A stretch of DNA of 43,703 nt from Treponema sp. (GTDB lineage Bacteria > Spirochaetota > Spirochaetia > Treponematales > Treponemataceae), in the NCBI GenBank assembly GCA_024402695.1, contig JAKSTG010000025.1, forward strand, positions 1-43,703. Direction: 5' to 3'. Under the pieces are notes generated by a model. That model was not told where the DNA came from. It ran no database searches and saw only the letters and a list, made by a program, of their open reading frames with translations. The number at the start of each line of letters is the position of its first letter. Positions within the stretch are counted from its first letter, which is position 1. Below are positions 36,537-43,441 of the stretch, in pieces. The position numbers were made by a program, and so were the translations under genes.

Positions 36537-38555
36537 ATGACATATTACGTTGATGCTTCTGCAGTTAGAAGCGGAAAAGGTACAAAAGAAAACCCATTCA
36601 AAAGAATCAATGATGCAGCAAATATTGCAAAACCAGGGGATGAAGTTATCGTAGCTCCTGGTGTTTACCGTGAATACGTTAACCCTAAAAACGGCGGAAA
36701 TGAGGCAAATCGTATTACATATCGCTCGGAAAAACCTCTTGGTGCCGTTATAACCGGTGCTGAATGTATAAAAAACTGGACAACTTTAGAAGGTTTCAAG
36801 GATATTTGGGTTGCAAGAATCCCAAACGGCGTATTCGGAGACTACAATCCATACACAACTCTTGTTGCAGGTGACTGGTTCATTGCATATTACATTGCAC
36901 ACACAGGAGATGTTTTCCTTAATGATAAATCACTTTACGAAGTAACAAGTCTTGATGGTGTAAAAAATCCTGTAGTTTACGACAAATCATGGGATCCTGA
37001 TTTCTCTGTTTACACATGGTACGCAGAACAGGACGAAGCTGCAGACGAAACTGTAATCTATGCAAACTTCCACGGAAAAGATCCAAACAAAGAAAATGTA
37101 GAAATCACTGTTCGAGAAAACTGTTTCTACCCAAGCGAAGAAGGAAAGGGCTACATTACACTTTCAGGATTCAACGTAACAAAGGCTGCCACACAGTGGG
37201 CACCTCCAACAGCTTACCAGGAAGGTATGATTGGTCCACACTGGTCAAAAGGGTGGATCATTGAAGACTGCGAAGTAAGTCATTCAAAATGTTCCGGCAT
37301 TTCTCTTGGAAAATATAAACAGCCTAACAATGACAACAAATGGCTTAAATGGAAATACAAAGACGGTACACAGACTGAACGCGACAATATCTGTCAGGCA
37401 CAGGTAGAAGGTTGGACAAAAGAAAACATCGGTTCACACATTGTTCGCCGCTGTAACATACATGACTGCGGACAGACTGGTATTGTAGGTCATCTTGGTG
37501 GAGTTTTCAGCATCATCGAAGACAACCACATCCATCACATCAACAACAAGCAGAATCTTGCAGGTGCCGAAATCGGTGGTATCAAAATGCATGCGGCAAT
37601 CGATGTAATCATCCGCAGAAATCATTTCCACAACTGTACACGCGGTCTCTGGCTTGACTGGCAGGCTCAGGGAACCCGCGTAACACAGAACCTATTCCAC
37701 GACAATTGTCTGCCATTCGAACACGTTGCAAACATGAAGAATATGGACGCCCTTGGAGAAGACATCTTCATCGAAATCTCTCATGGACCAACTCTTGTAG
37801 ACAACAACATTCTTCTTTCTGACCACGCACTTAAACTTCCAACACAAGGAGTTGCACTGGTTCACAACTACATTGCAGGTTCATTGACCGCTGTAGGACG
37901 CGGTGTAAACAACGGGGCTAAGACACTCCAGTCTCCACGTTATACACCATACCACTATCACCACAGAACAGAAATTGCGGGTTTCATGACTGTACTTCAC
38001 GGAGACTGCCGTTTCTACAACAACATCTTCGTTCAGAAAGACATCAGACCGGGAATGCAGGAAATTCATGACGGAAACAGAACTGCAGAATGGACAGACG
38101 GTAACATTATTGCTGGAACTTACACATTCGATTTCTGCCCAACACAGGAAGAATGGGAAGCACAGTTTGAAGGATATTGTGGAATGGGGTCTGCACCAAG
38201 CGACCGTTACTACACACCGCTTCCAGTATGGGCTGGGGGAAATGTTTACTTCAATGGGGCTGTACCAATGAAAAAGGAAACTGATGCCGTAAAAGCAGAT
38301 GGAAAAGCTACATTCAGCCTTAAAGAAGAAAAAGGGAAGTGGACATTCGAAACAAATGTTTACGATCTTATGCCTGAAACAAAAACCGCAATGATCTGTA
38401 CAGATACACTTGGAATGGCTTTTGAACCTGAAATGAAATATGAAAATCCTGACGGTTCACCAATTACTTTCAATGTAGATTTCTTTGACAATCCACGCGG
38501 AATCAATCCTGTTCAGGGACCAATCGAAAATTACAAAGGTCCAATTGTTTTCTAA
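36537..38555 (+). CDS. GH120-type beta-xylosidase (right-handed beta-helix), intracellular
   Basis: 672 residues with no signal peptide. It probably releases xylose from xylo-oligosaccharides taken up by the cell. Start at the ATG 36537, preceded by GGAGG at 36526-36530. An N-terminal DUF1565-like beta-helix entry (YYVDASAVRSGKGTKENPF) is followed by the long beta-helix. The sequence resembles, from memory, the Thermoanaerobacterium saccharolyticum GH120 enzyme (WAPPTA, SKGWIIED, GHLGGVFS, LDWxAQGTRV, FxExSHGP). By that comparison the nucleophile is D374 (GLWLDWQAQG) and the acid/base is E413 (FIEISHGP). The two are 39 residues apart here against 23 in the reference, due to an insertion. It is monocistronic, with a strong terminator after it. 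No transporter or xylose gene is adjacent. Confidence 0.82.
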   Translation: MTYYVDASAVRSGKGTKENPFKRINDAANIAKPGDEVIVAPGVYREYVNPKNGGNEANRITYRSEKPLGAVITGAECIKNWTTLEGFKDIWVARIPNGVFGDYNPYTTLVAGDWFIAYYIAHTGDVFLNDKSLYEVTSLDGVKNPVVYDKSWDPDFSVYTWYAEQDEAADETVIYANFHGKDPNKENVEITVRENCFYPSEEGKGYITLSGFNVTKAATQWAPPTAYQEGMIGPHWSKGWIIEDCEVSHSKCSGISLGKYKQPNNDNKWLKWKYKDGTQTERDNICQAQVEGWTKENIGSHIVRRCNIHDCGQTGIVGHLGGVFSIIEDNHIHHINNKQNLAGAEIGGIKMHAAIDVIIRRNHFHNCTRGLWLDWQAQGTRVTQNLFHDNCLPFEHVANMKNMDALGEDIFIEISHGPTLVDNNILLSDHALKLPTQGVALVHNYIAGSLTAVGRGVNNGAKTLQSPRYTPYHYHHRTEIAGFMTVLHGDCRFYNNIFVQKDIRPGMQEIHDGNRTAEWTDGNIIAGTYTFDFCPTQEEWEAQFEGYCGMGSAPSDRYYTPLPVWAGGNVYFNGAVPMKKETDAVKADGKATFSLKEEKGKWTFETNVYDLMPETKTAMICTDTLGMAFEPEMKYENPDGSPITFNVDFFDNPRGINPVQGPIENYKGPIVF

Positions 38556-38591
38556 TAAATAAAAATAAGAAAACATAAACTTTGTAAAATT

Positions 38592-38631
38592 AAAAAAATC
38601 ACCTTGATCTTTTTCAAGGTGATTTTTTTTT
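38592..38631. terminator. Bidirectional terminator between xylosidase and XRE regulator
   Basis: AATCACCTTGA / TCAAGGTGATT stem with a short T-rich loop, followed by nine T on the plus strand and seven on the minus strand. Confidence 0.9.
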
Positions 38632-38645
38632 ATTAGAAAAAGTTT

Positions 38646-38840
38646 TTATTCTTCCCAGAAAAGATCATTAAGAGTAACTCCAAGAACTTTACATAAAGCA
38701 ATACATAAATTTATTGAAGGATTATAATCACCTTTTTCAATTGCATTTATTGTTTGTCTTGAAACATCAACTGCTTTTGCAAGATCTTCCTGTGACATAT
38801 CTTTCAATGCTCTTGCAGCTTTTAATTTTAAATTTTTCAT
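38646..38840 (-). CDS. Small XRE-family transcriptional regulator
   Basis: 64 residues, essentially one helix-turn-helix of the Cro/C1 type (SQEDLAKAVDVSRQTINAIEKGDYNPS) plus a short C-terminal helix ending LFWEE. It resembles the minimal YozG-like regulators that sit next to a small membrane protein gene. Its ATG overlaps the stop of the upstream gene (TAATG). It probably binds the dyad over the operon promoter at 39387-39407 and represses its own transcription (inference). Confidence 0.88.
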   Translation of the reverse strand: MKNLKLKAARALKDMSQEDLAKAVDVSRQTINAIEKGDYNPSINLCIALCKVLGVTLNDLFWEE

Positions 38841-39364
38841 TATTCTTCCTGTTCATCAATTTTTAACTGTTTACGATCTACTAAAGTTTTTGCAGCAAGA
38901 TTTATCATAACAACAATTAAAACAACACACGCAGTTAAAGATAGAATCAAATTATCAACAATTTTATTTTTAATATATCCCAATGCAGCATAGGCGATTA
39001 ACAAAATCCAAAGAATTAAAATGATAATCCATTTTTTCTTTGTCCATATTTTTGTAAACATTGCATCTTTCCAGATTGCATACAATGTATAACTCAATGC
39101 ACCAAGAAAAATCGAAACAAGAAACATAACATTCAAATCAACTGGTAGATTTAATCTGGTTGCAGCAAGGTAACTTACAGCATTAACAAAAACCATTGTA
39201 TAAAAACTATAATTACCACTTCTGCCGTTCATCATTTTTTGCCTTTCATCAGATCCGCCATCATCTGTTTTCTTATCCCAGAATAAGGCACCAATTATAC
39301 AAAATAAACAAAGCAAAACACTTAAACTAAAAACAATAACATTAAGTAAACTGATATCTTTCAT
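38840..39364 (-). CDS. Five-helix membrane protein paired with XRE regulator
   Basis: 174 residues with five predicted transmembrane segments (about 7-27, 50-68, 75-96, 108-128, 135-158). A charged loop KKTDDGGSDERQKMMNGR follows the first helix and a charged tail ends the protein. The layout resembles the DUF2178/DUF3796-type membrane proteins usually found beside small XRE regulators; the function of these pairs is not established. AGGAG precedes the ATG by about 7 nt. It overlaps the regulator gene by 1 nt. Confidence 0.75.
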   Translation of the reverse strand: MKDISLLNVIVFSLSVLLCLFCIIGALFWDKKTDDGGSDERQKMMNGRSGNYSFYTMVFVNAVSYLAATRLNLPVDLNVMFLVSIFLGALSYTLYAIWKDAMFTKIWTKKKWIIILILWILLIAYAALGYIKNKIVDNLILSLTACVVLIVVMINLAAKTLVDRKQLKIDEQEE

Positions 39365-39386
39365 AATAAACTCCTATATTTTTTTT

Positions 39387-39407
39387 AACCTATAAAGATT
39401 ATAAGTT
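39387..39407. promoter_or_regulatory. Putative XRE operator (dyad)
   Basis: AACCTATAA - AGA - TTATAAGTT: 9-bp arms with one mismatch. The dyad covers the -10 box of the XRE operon, an autoregulatory position. Confidence 0.5.
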
Positions 39408-39427
39408 TATAAATTACTTTATGTCAA
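39398..39427 (-). promoter_or_regulatory. Promoter of the membrane protein/XRE operon
   Basis: Minus-strand TTGACA (39427-39422) and TATAAT (39403-39398), both perfect hexamers, with an 18-nt spacer, about 34 nt before the ATG. Confidence 0.8.
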
Positions 39428-39550
39428 GTTTATATTACATTTTATATAGTTTATTTTAATTCACAATTGATTTTCAAATTTCCGTTAAACTTCCGATAAT
39501 GTATGTTCTGTCTACCATTTACAACAATCTATTGGCCAGTTCAAAGATTG

Positions 39551-39571
39551 GTAAGCGTCAATTTTCCGCCC
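39551..39571. repeat. Candidate terminal inverted repeat of IS66
   Basis: GTAAGCGTCAATTTTCCGCC lies immediately outside the tnpC stop codon and has the GTAAGCG start and TTTTCCGCC core that I recall for IS66-family ends. The matching end is not in the window. A weak echo, GCGGGGAAAATCC, occurs at about 41409-41421. Confidence 0.5.
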
Positions 39572-39573
39572 TT

Positions 39574-41334
39574 TTAGGCTATTTTTACCGTTGAAACATC
39601 AGATTTCTTAATCAATTTGATATTCCAAGGAAGAAGTTCAGACCATTTTGAATCTGTCCAGTCAGTTGTGTCTGCGGCCAGTTCAAAGATTGAAGAAAGA
39701 TATTCTTCAGGATTGATATTATTCATTATAGCACATTCTATAAGAGAAAACAACAGACATGTTGAGCGTGCGCCGTCTTCTGAACCACAGAATAAGAAAT
39801 TCTTTCTTGATAAAACATACGGACGAATTGAACGTTCTGCAATCGAGTTATCAAGATAGATTTCAGGACAGTTCAAATAGTTCATAAGATGTGGCCAGGC
39901 TTTAATAGCATAATCAAGGGCCTTTCCAAATTTGAAGCTTTCTGGAACTGTAGGCTCTATTTCAATCATCCAGTTATAGAATTCATCCATAATCGGTTTG
40001 ATTATTTCCTTGCGTTTTTTTATGAACTCTGAGTCAGAGAGATTCTGCTCTCTCAAACGATTTTCTTCAAAATACATTCGCTGGATGTATTTAAGGGCAA
40101 TGGCTGAGTTCTTTGATTTTCCGTTAAGCAATGCATCATAAAACTTTCTGCGGATGTGAGCTGCGCAGGCTACATGGACAATCTTGTCTTTTGGGTAGAG
40201 AATCTTGTGTTCTTTTAATGCAGCTTCATAACCTGGATATTCATCAGTCTGAAGGTATCCTTTAAAACCGTTTATGAACGGCCGGATGTATTGAGGACTG
40301 CGGCTTTCAAAATATCTGTATATTGCCAGCGGTTTATCTTTTGGTCCGCCATGAGCAAGCCAGATGTAGGATTTCTTTCGCTCGGTATTCCCGTTTTCAT
40401 AATGCAGGATTTGAGTCGTAGTCTCATCCATATTTAAGACTTTTCCGGTCTTTATATGTTCCAGCATTATCCTTTCCAAAGGCTTTAGTTTCTCATAAAC
40501 TTCAAGCTGCCATTTGTCCATCGTTGCCCTTGAAAGATCAATTCCTTTTCTTTCAAAGTTCTTGGACTGTCTGTAATACGGCATGTGGTTGCAGTATTTG
40601 TTTATGAAAATGTAGCTCAGAAGACCTGGTGTTGCGATTCCCTGTTGAATGATATTCTTTGCAGCAGGTGCCTGGCGGAAAACTGGATGTTCTTCATCCC
40701 CGCTTCCTTCACAGTTTCTGCAGGCATATACAGGATAGATATGTTTTTCAACATAGATTCTTTCAGGAATTATGTTGAGTTTTTCTGTGAATCTTTCCCC
40801 TACTTTTACCAGCTTTGCTCCGCAGCCACATATCTTTTCTTCTTCAGGAATGTCGTGATAGATTGGTACACGTTCAAGATTGTCAGCAATCTTTTTACGG
40901 CCGCATTTACGGCGTTTGTAGGCCTTTACAGACAGCTTATTTTCTTCGATAGTTTCCTGTAATTCTTCATTAGTAAGCATTTCAGCTTCAGGAAAGAAAT
41001 CATCATCCAGGTCATCAAATAATGAAAGCTGTTCGAAAGATTTTTCAGAATGGGTTCCAAATCGATAGTTTATCTGAGTACTTAACCTTTCTTCCAGACA
41101 AAGAATTTTAAGCTGCTGGTTTTCATTTTCAGTTTTTAACTGCTGAATTTCGTTTTCTTTCTGATTAATTACTTTATCTTTTTCCTTAATTGTGAAAATC
41201 TGGAAGTTAATCTGGTCATCTTTTGAGGATAGTAACTGTTCCTTTAAAACCAAAAGCTGCTGCATCGTCTCAAGTTTGAGTTTTGCAGCAGCCAGTTCAG
41301 CAAGAGCTTCTTGTGTTGTCACTTCCCTTTTCAT
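39574..41334 (-). CDS. tnpC: IS66-family transposase TnpC
   Basis: 586 residues, full length for the family and without internal stops, so probably functional. It has an N-terminal leucine-zipper-like coiled coil (about 5-95), then a zinc-finger/helix-turn-helix region (CGCGAKLV ... YACRNC). The DDE catalytic core has D303 (NMDETT), D364 (QTDEYPGY) and E500 (SIAERSIRP), and the IS66 C-terminal segment (CGSEDGARSTCLLFSLIECA) follows. The ribosome-binding site is weak, and a perfect 10-bp inverted repeat lies just upstream (41337-41368). tnpB is not adjacent. Confidence 0.93.
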   Translation of the reverse strand: MKREVTTQEALAELAAAKLKLETMQQLLVLKEQLLSSKDDQINFQIFTIKEKDKVINQKENEIQQLKTENENQQLKILCLEERLSTQINYRFGTHSEKSFEQLSLFDDLDDDFFPEAEMLTNEELQETIEENKLSVKAYKRRKCGRKKIADNLERVPIYHDIPEEEKICGCGAKLVKVGERFTEKLNIIPERIYVEKHIYPVYACRNCEGSGDEEHPVFRQAPAAKNIIQQGIATPGLLSYIFINKYCNHMPYYRQSKNFERKGIDLSRATMDKWQLEVYEKLKPLERIMLEHIKTGKVLNMDETTTQILHYENGNTERKKSYIWLAHGGPKDKPLAIYRYFESRSPQYIRPFINGFKGYLQTDEYPGYEAALKEHKILYPKDKIVHVACAAHIRRKFYDALLNGKSKNSAIALKYIQRMYFEENRLREQNLSDSEFIKKRKEIIKPIMDEFYNWMIEIEPTVPESFKFGKALDYAIKAWPHLMNYLNCPEIYLDNSIAERSIRPYVLSRKNFLFCGSEDGARSTCLLFSLIECAIMNNINPEEYLSSIFELAADTTDWTDSKWSELLPWNIKLIKKSDVSTVKIA

Positions 41335-41336
41335 GT

Positions 41337-41368
41337 TTTAAATGTTAACAGATTTAGAAACATTTAAA
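41337..41368. repeat. Perfect inverted repeat at the start of tnpC
   Basis: TTTAAATGTT (41337-41346) and AACATTTAAA (41359-41368), a 10-bp perfect dyad with a 12-nt loop ending 3 nt before the tnpC start codon on the minus strand. It could limit tnpC translation or be a protein-binding site. Confidence 0.6.
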
Positions 41369-41511
41369 AAGTAGTTTTAGAAATTTTTTTTAAGATCAAT
41401 TTGTATTCGCGGGGAAAATCCGTTGGTAATTGGAAAAGCCGTAATGTAAGCTGATAGACTTCTTTAAAGACTGGTAAATCGTAATATAATGCCATGAAAC
41501 AATTATATCAT

Positions 41512-41544
41512 AAAAAAAGCCCTTAGCTCACATAAGCCAAGGGC
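41512..41544 (-). terminator. Terminator of the small lipoprotein gene
   Basis: On the minus strand GCCCTTGGCT / AGCTAAGGGC forms a 10-position stem with one mismatch and a 6-nt loop, followed by seven T. It is the second of two hairpins after the gene. Confidence 0.85.
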
Positions 41545-41567
41545 GAAATTTTGGAATTTTTTTTCGG

Positions 41568-41598
41568 GTTTTCAACCTTACATAGTTAGGTTGAAAAC
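41568..41598. repeat. Perfect hairpin downstream of the lipoprotein gene
   Basis: GTTTTCAACCT (41568-41578) and AGGTTGAAAAC (41588-41598), 11-bp perfect arms and a 9-nt loop, 39 nt past the stop codon of the lipoprotein gene. No T tract follows, so it is not a simple terminator; a separate terminator lies further on. Confidence 0.65.
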
Positions 41599-41637
41599 AA
41601 AATGGATAAATAGTTAAATCCGCTGCACTTCGTTTCG

Positions 41638-42459
41638 CTAGTTGAAAGCCCGCACTGCACAAACGTAACCGTCGTAGCCGAAGCTGGTGTTCTTGAGGTT
41701 GGCTTCCCAGTACCCACTGCCGAAACAGAGAAAGTAAGCGCCATTATCGTGGGAAGCGTCCTGGGACGACGACCGGTAGTAGCTATTACCAAACTGACTT
41801 CCTCCACAAAGACTACTTGCTGCATCAACTGTAGCTTTTACCTTCCAGATATCAAACAATTCTGCTACTGTTGGTAAATACCAGCTGTTTTCATATGCAG
41901 CCCCAAGATTTGTTGCTGTGTTCTTATAGTTTTTTGCAAAGTAGAATGCTGGGTATCTTTTATCAGCATCTGTTCCTGTAGTATCGTCTGTAAGACCTTT
42001 CTCTGTCAAAAATGATGCTATCTGTTCAAGGTTATCACTTCCGTCTGTGTCAACTGTAAAAGTAAGGTTACCGGCATCTCCTGTTGCAGGACACTGGATT
42101 GTTTCAATGTTTTCATTGTATGCTTTTGCATCAGCTGTACACCATGCTAGACTACTGTGTTTTAAGCCTACACCTAAAGTTTTTCCACCATCTACCTTAA
42201 AGATAACTGCAATCGCCGCAGCTTTCTGTTCATCTGAAAGAGTAAGTTCAGCAGTATAAGGTGTGGCACTTCCGTCATTGAACACAATGTCACCTACAGC
42301 TTTTGCGACATCTGGTGCCTTTGTTCCAAAAGTTCCACTTCCATCTGTGCTTCCGCCTGCATTATTTCCACCCACAGGATCTGCACAGCCAACAAAAAAG
42401 GCACCTGCAGCCATAATAGCCATTACTGCAAATGCCTTAACTAAATTTGATTTTTTCAT
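41638..42459 (-). CDS. Lipoprotein with C-type-lectin-like (DUF1566/TvpA-like) variable C-terminus
   Basis: 273 residues. A signal peptide with lipobox FFVGC (C25) is followed by a Gly/Asn-rich linker, so it should be surface- or periplasm-exposed and membrane-anchored. A middle domain (about 50-180) includes FNDGSATPYTAELT. The C-terminal module (about 190-273) reads WYLPTVAELFDIW ... YYRSSSQ ... YVCAVRAFN, the DUF1566/formylglycine-enzyme-like C-type lectin layout also used by Treponema denticola TvpA. The last ~180 nt is about 53% GC against about 40% upstream and uses codons such as TCG-TCG not favoured by neighbours. Variation by a diversity-generating retroelement is a hypothesis only: no reverse transcriptase or template repeat is present here. 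AAGGAG precedes the ATG, and the promoter holds a G8 tract. Confidence 0.85.
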   Translation of the reverse strand: MKKSNLVKAFAVMAIMAAGAFFVGCADPVGGNNAGGSTDGSGTFGTKAPDVAKAVGDIVFNDGSATPYTAELTLSDEQKAAAIAVIFKVDGGKTLGVGLKHSSLAWCTADAKAYNENIETIQCPATGDAGNLTFTVDTDGSDNLEQIASFLTEKGLTDDTTGTDADKRYPAFYFAKNYKNTATNLGAAYENSWYLPTVAELFDIWKVKATVDAASSLCGGSQFGNSYYRSSSQDASHDNGAYFLCFGSGYWEANLKNTSFGYDGYVCAVRAFN

Positions 42460-42493
42460 ACCAATCTCCTTCGCGCACTACATTCTGTAACAC

Positions 42494-42523
42494 ACTATAC
42501 ATAAGTACCCCCCCCGATTACCA
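42494..42523 (-). promoter_or_regulatory. Lipoprotein promoter with poly-G spacer
   Basis: On the minus strand a -10-like TATAGT (42499-42494) is preceded by a run of eight G (42515-42508) in the spacer and a poor -35 candidate TGGTAA (42523-42518). Length changes in the G run would alter the -35/-10 spacing. The -10 is about 35 nt upstream of the start codon. Confidence 0.5.
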
Positions 42524-42553
42524 TCGAGGGAGCAGAGTACTGTTTAAACTTTA

Positions 42554-42823
42554 TTACTGCTTCAGAATATAATCTTCTGCAATTTCAATTTTAGCCATAA
42601 TGTCAGTTTCAAGCATAGACAACTTATCAACTAAACATTCTTTATCTACAACAATCAGCTGATGCACTAAATCACAAAAGGGATTCCAAAATCCATCATA
42701 TAAATTTCACCACGTATCATTTTTTCAGCTTTACTTAAAAGATATTCAAGATAATCAACAAGTTCGTTGTAATATTGCGGAGGCAAAGATTTTATCTGTT
42801 TTTCCAAAAATTTCATATGGCAT
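42554..42823 (-). pseudogene. Decayed DUF2281 antitoxin / MazF-PemK toxin pair
   Basis: Too short and broken for normal gene calling. After GGAGG, an ATG at 42823 opens MPYEI, but a five-T run shifts the frame; an ATG at 42816 is in frame with LEKQIKSLPPQYYNELVDYL, a DUF2281-type antitoxin N-terminus. At 42720 the same frame runs without a stop into MIRGEIYMMDFGIPF, the start of a MazF/PemK toxin, and stops at 42667. The next frame continues with HQLIVVDKECLVDKL and ends LKQ at 42554, matching a MazF C-terminus. About 55-60 central toxin codons are missing, so no toxin can be made. Confidence 0.75.
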
Positions 42824-43093
42824 ATATAAACCTCCCTTTTTATTTAATATACCACACTAGCTTTCTACCGTCCACAAAAAAAGCCTTCAGGAATTTCAGA
42901 GCATGGTTAAAGCTCAGAAATCAATATATGGTGGACAATTCTGTCCTTGAATGGGGATGCAAAAATTTCCCGTTTTACAGGTTTGTTCACGATAAAACAG
43001 TTGAGCCTCCGAGGTAGCGTGTAAACATAACATAAATTATACGTAACCCGTATAAACTTCTTATATTTCAACTATTCAATTATAGCATATTTT

Positions 43094-43441
43094 TTAATCA
43101 AATTGTTCGTATTTCAGTGGTTCATAGGCACAGAAGAAATCAATTCCCTTAAGCAACATTATGACTTCATCAAGTTTGATTTCTTTTGCCTGCTCTACAG
43201 TATCAGGCCAAGGCCATCTGCCCTTTTCCAAAGTTTTCTGAGCAATCCAGAATCCGTTAGTTTCCCACCAAATTAATTTCAATAGCTTTCGCTGACTGTT
43301 ACAGAACATAAAAACTGCACCGCTGAATGGATCCTGTTCCATCAGGTCATTTATTACATGAAGAAGCTCTTCTTTGCTTGTCCTCATGTCAGTAGTTCCA
43401 GGTCTTAGGAATATACGTGCATTGCTAAAATCAAACATCAT
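43094..43441 (-). CDS. tnpB: IS66 accessory protein TnpB (Orf2)
   Basis: 115 residues, normal length. Opening MFDFSNARIFLRPGTTDMR, the segment GAVFMFCNSQRKLLKLIWWETNGFW and the C-terminal WPDTVEQA / LLKGIDF are characteristic of IS66 Orf2, needed with TnpA and TnpC for transposition. It overlaps tnpA by 4 nt. It would be followed directly by tnpC in a normal element, but 1.76 kb of other DNA intervenes. Confidence 0.93.
   Translation of the reverse strand: MMFDFSNARIFLRPGTTDMRTSKEELLHVINDLMEQDPFSGAVFMFCNSQRKLLKLIWWETNGFWIAQKTLEKGRWPWPDTVEQAKEIKLDEVIMLLKGIDFFCAYEPLKYEQFD

Noticed and set aside
42775..43017. 80-residue plus-strand frame near the toxin-antitoxin remnant
   Set aside because: It is antisense to the recognisable antitoxin remnant and has no family resemblance or convincing ribosome site.
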